64,000 nucleotides of DNA from Prunella strophiata (lineage: Eukaryota; Chordata; Aves; Passeriformes; Prunellidae), in NCBI GenBank assembly GCA_036583965.1, contig JAZBQD010000013.1, forward strand, positions 13,912,618 through 13,976,617, written 5' to 3'. Each line of letters starts with the position of its first letter. Position 1 is the first letter of the stretch. Both the position numbers and the translations under genes were made by a program. Shown here one piece after another: positions 61,221 to 64,000 of this stretch. Below the pieces are notes generated by a model. That model was not told the DNA's origin. It saw only the letters and a program-made list of their open reading frames with translations, and did not search any database.

Positions 61221-62329
61221 ATCATTTGGTGAGACCAGGGTTACCAGGAGAGGAACAAAGAGGTAAGATTAGACAATTTCTTTCAGAAGTTTTCCTTCTT
61301 AGGGTCTCAGGTAGAGCGGGAAGAAGAACTAGTTAAAAAAACCCTGAACTTTCAGGATAACCAAACTAAAAATAAAAACCTACAGTCTGACAAGTATTCA
61401 GGGATGTTGTGACATCAGCAATGGCCCATGAGAGGAACTGCAGGTTCCAGGTTCCATTTCCCTGTGATAGTGCTGGAGTATGGAGCCACCCCTCCCTCAG
61501 TAACAGGCTGCTGAAAACGTCTATAGAGAACAATTTTCAGTTTCCAACAGAACTGAAAACTGCTGCCTTCTGAAAGCCTCCATACTATTCCTTTGTCTTG
61601 GAACACATAAGGATTCTGGAAAACATCAGGTTAGAATGCATCTGACTCAGTTTCTTCTCGGGAGCTGAGGCTCCCAGTTACCTCTTCAAACATTCTTCTT
61701 TAAAATCAAATGACAGGGAAAATCTGTCACATAAGATCTCTTCTGAGAAGTTTGATAACACAGGGAGGCTTGTTCCGTGCAGGGTATCAGCTTCAGCATT
61801 TACCTGTTCCAGTTGTTCAGATTAATGTTTTCAGAGTTTTACTTTAGAATCCAACACAATAGCTTTCCATCAATGTGTGGGGTACTTAACTTGGGTTACA
61901 GCATGATTTTATAGTAGTTTGAACAGTTTAGAGCAATGCTTGGCAAAGGCACTATTATAATTAGATGGCTTTTTCAGGCAATCATTGCACATAACTGTGT
62001 GCACAGAATGTTCAGCCTAACAGAGTCTTCATTTCAGACAGGGCATCTTCTGTAAGACATTTTCTGGGCTACAACTACAGCAACACAGAGCAACCAATTA
62101 CCTGGGCTGTGTACAGCAAAAAAAAAAAAAAAGCTGAGAAAATACAGATCTAAGTTTAGCAAGAGATTGAAGCCTTGTGTGGAGGTGTGGGTTTTTAAAC
62201 AACCACTGATTAAGTTGAAATGCTTGTCCTACATGGTTTAGAGAAAAAGGAAGAAGATAAAAATATAAAAGCATTAGGGCTTCAGTAGGTTCAAAGCTCT
62301 TAGATATTCCTTACATCAGACTTTTTGTA
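61221..62329. other. Unique non-coding stretch, no gene seen
   Basis: It contains an A15 run at 62118-62132. The minus-strand frame at 61415-61606 is unrecognised. No transposon or RNA gene is seen. Confidence 0.5.
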
Positions 62330-62540
62330 TTAAACTATGAACACAGCATTTCTTGCTTTGATTGCCTTAAATATAATAAAAAGAGTAATTGCCACTTGAA
62401 GATTTCCAGTAATTCTCATTCCAGGGTAATTAGATGTAATGATTAGAATCTCTTCTAATGCATTGCAGCTCTTCCTTAGCACCAAGGCACAGTGATACAA
62501 GTTATTTGCATAATTATCTCAGTTAAATGAGGAACACAGC
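62330..62540. promoter_or_regulatory. Candidate conserved element with POU/homeodomain/GATA composite
   Basis: GTTATTTGCATAATTATCTC at 62501-62520 overlaps three motifs: an octamer ATTTGCAT (62504-62511), TAATTA (62511-62516) and TTATC, a GATA site in reverse. The preceding 150 bp has GGGTAATTAGATGTAATGAT and CTTCTAATGCATTG. This compact overlap is enhancer-like, but function is inferred. Confidence 0.3.
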
Positions 62541-64000
62541 TTAACACAAGAGTTGCCATTACTTCCACCAGAGCTCCTCAAACCTCCTGCTTAACACCAC
62601 AGTGTTGTGCAATGACTTTGTAAACCGTTTGTGTCACTCCATGATCCATAAAATTTATTCTATTAAACACAGTCTTTTCAACCAACTCATCCACAGGCTG
62701 GCTGCCCCCAGGTTTTTTGAGGGAAACATCTGCTTTAAACCCCAAAGACAAAGTTATGCCTCAGTATTAACTACTTGTAGGCTGCCTGACTTGCCCACCC
62801 CCAACATTCACCCATCAAGTTTCAAGCACCAGCAGAACAGATTCAGCTTCTGATCATTTCCTTAATCAAGAGTGGATCTCTGCATTAAATATATCATAAA
62901 TATTTCATGTATGTTAGCATTTGGAGTTAATAAGGATATTCCAAGGAACCCTACTAAAACATTTTGTAATACAGTTCTCATTTATCAACATATATGAACA
63001 TTTAGATTCCAATTTCTTGGACCATACTCTGAAATAGCAGCCACTTCCATATTGGTTTAGCCTTTACAAACTAAAGAAGTTGATGATTCTGTTAGCTTCT
63101 CCACCACCTTCTCCATTTTTTCCTACATTGTGTAAGAGCAGATGATGAAAACTAGCAGATTAGACAGCTAGAGAAATGCTCTATCTAGCAAAGCATCACA
63201 AGAAATTTATGGTTCAGGAAGGTTGCGATGAATACATCATATTACATCAATTCAAAATAAACCTCTGCTGTCTTACAACACTTAGCTTATTCATCATAAT
63301 TTCTCACAATTTCAAGTCATTCCAGCTTGCTCTGCTTTCGAGAAAAGTTTCTTTGTAGCTTACCTTAGTCAGGAAATTTCATAAATCCTCACTGACCTTG
63401 CTCTTTAGTCATTGTCTGCTCTTGTTTTAATTACAATAACTTATTCACTGCATTTCTGTATTTTTTACAGATCTGCTATCTATTTCCAATTTCTCAGATA
63501 TTAGAAAGCATTCAGCAATTTTTGTGCAATTTTCTTTTAACTGTATGTGCTCTTCCAAGCAGCTGGCTACTGATATTCACATGGTAAATCAAAAAGCAGA
63601 TTTATTTTCAGAAAGACAACAGAAATGAGCTGGAAAGCATGATACTAAGTTTTGATATAAAAGTTTTAAAGAATAAACAGATAATTGGAATCATTGTTCA
63701 ATCCCAAAGCGCTTTTGGCAAATGTGGATACCAGCCTGGATAATTCAAGCCTGGTCCTTTATGTGGCTCCATCTGTACCTTAGCTCAGAGCATGAGGGAG
63801 ACTAGGAAGCATTTGTGGATATACAAGCCTAAGCCACACAAATCCTTGTGCTAGCAAGGGGTGAGCTGGCTCTGCCACAGGACTGAGCTGGAAGCCACAT
63901 GCATATCCTATGGGGACAGCTCACAGCCTGGCAGCAATTGCTCTTCTCCAGCTTTGACTTGTCCAGGCTCAGCTCAGCCCTAGCTGTGGCCCTGCAGTGT
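62541..64000. other. Unique non-coding stretch to window end
   Basis: No gene is recognised. The last ~170 bp (from about 63830) becomes GC-richer (GAGCTGGCTCTGCCACAGG and similar) but holds no recognisable exon before the window ends, so a feature continuing beyond the edge cannot be excluded. Confidence 0.5.

Overview
This 64 kb window looks like non-coding nuclear DNA from a bird. It is AT-rich and CpG-poor, it has no compact operon-like coding, and its recognisable repeats are those of an avian genome. These are scattered 3' fragments of CR1 LINEs, one degraded older CR1-superfamily LINE with recognisable ORF2 peptides, several ancient MIR-type tRNA-derived SINE relics, and the 3' part of an ERVL-type LTR. 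The avian call rests on the CR1 3' ends (antisense blocks with the 8-bp terminal repeat unit) and on the LTR tail. I recognised both by eye from remembered family consensus features, not by a search.

I could not identify any protein-coding exon, tRNA, rRNA, snRNA or CRISPR array. The longest open frames are about 127-130 codons. They are scattered on both strands, have low-complexity composition and match no family I recognise. That is about what chance gives in 64 kb read in six frames. The window is therefore most likely intergenic (gene desert) or the interior of a very large intron.

Layout. 1-3.6 kb: unique AT-rich sequence with a GC-rich patch near 2.4-2.7 kb. 3.6-5.1 kb: a cruciform-capable inverted repeat, a MIR-like SINE and an old CR1-superfamily LINE, all plus-strand. 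5.1-20.2 kb: mostly unique sequence with AT-rich, homeodomain-, SOX- and GATA-motif-bearing stretches that could be conserved non-coding elements. 20.2-24.7 kb: a MIR core, a CR1 3' end, two CR1 pieces in opposite orientation and a 12-bp-stem hairpin. 24.7-46 kb: unique DNA with CA/TAA microsatellites, a CR1 fragment at 35.7 kb, a MIR-like fragment at 34.9 kb, a triple 7-bp repeat at 38.9 kb and a 26-bp minisatellite at 42.3 kb. 46-51 kb: CR1, MIR, a dyad with a tandem duplication, an ERVL-like LTR tail with a direct-inverted-direct repeat beside it, and a MIR/L2-type 3' end. 51-64 kb: a 22-bp perfect palindrome, long A-rich tracts, ATTC/TA/GATA microsatellites and further candidate regulatory stretches.

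No genes are seen to work together here. The biology on view is repeat decay, local mutational rearrangement (template-switch-like inverted repeats) and possible long-range enhancers. I found no evidence for a new multi-gene system. The conserved-element calls are inferences from motif density and need alignment to other birds.
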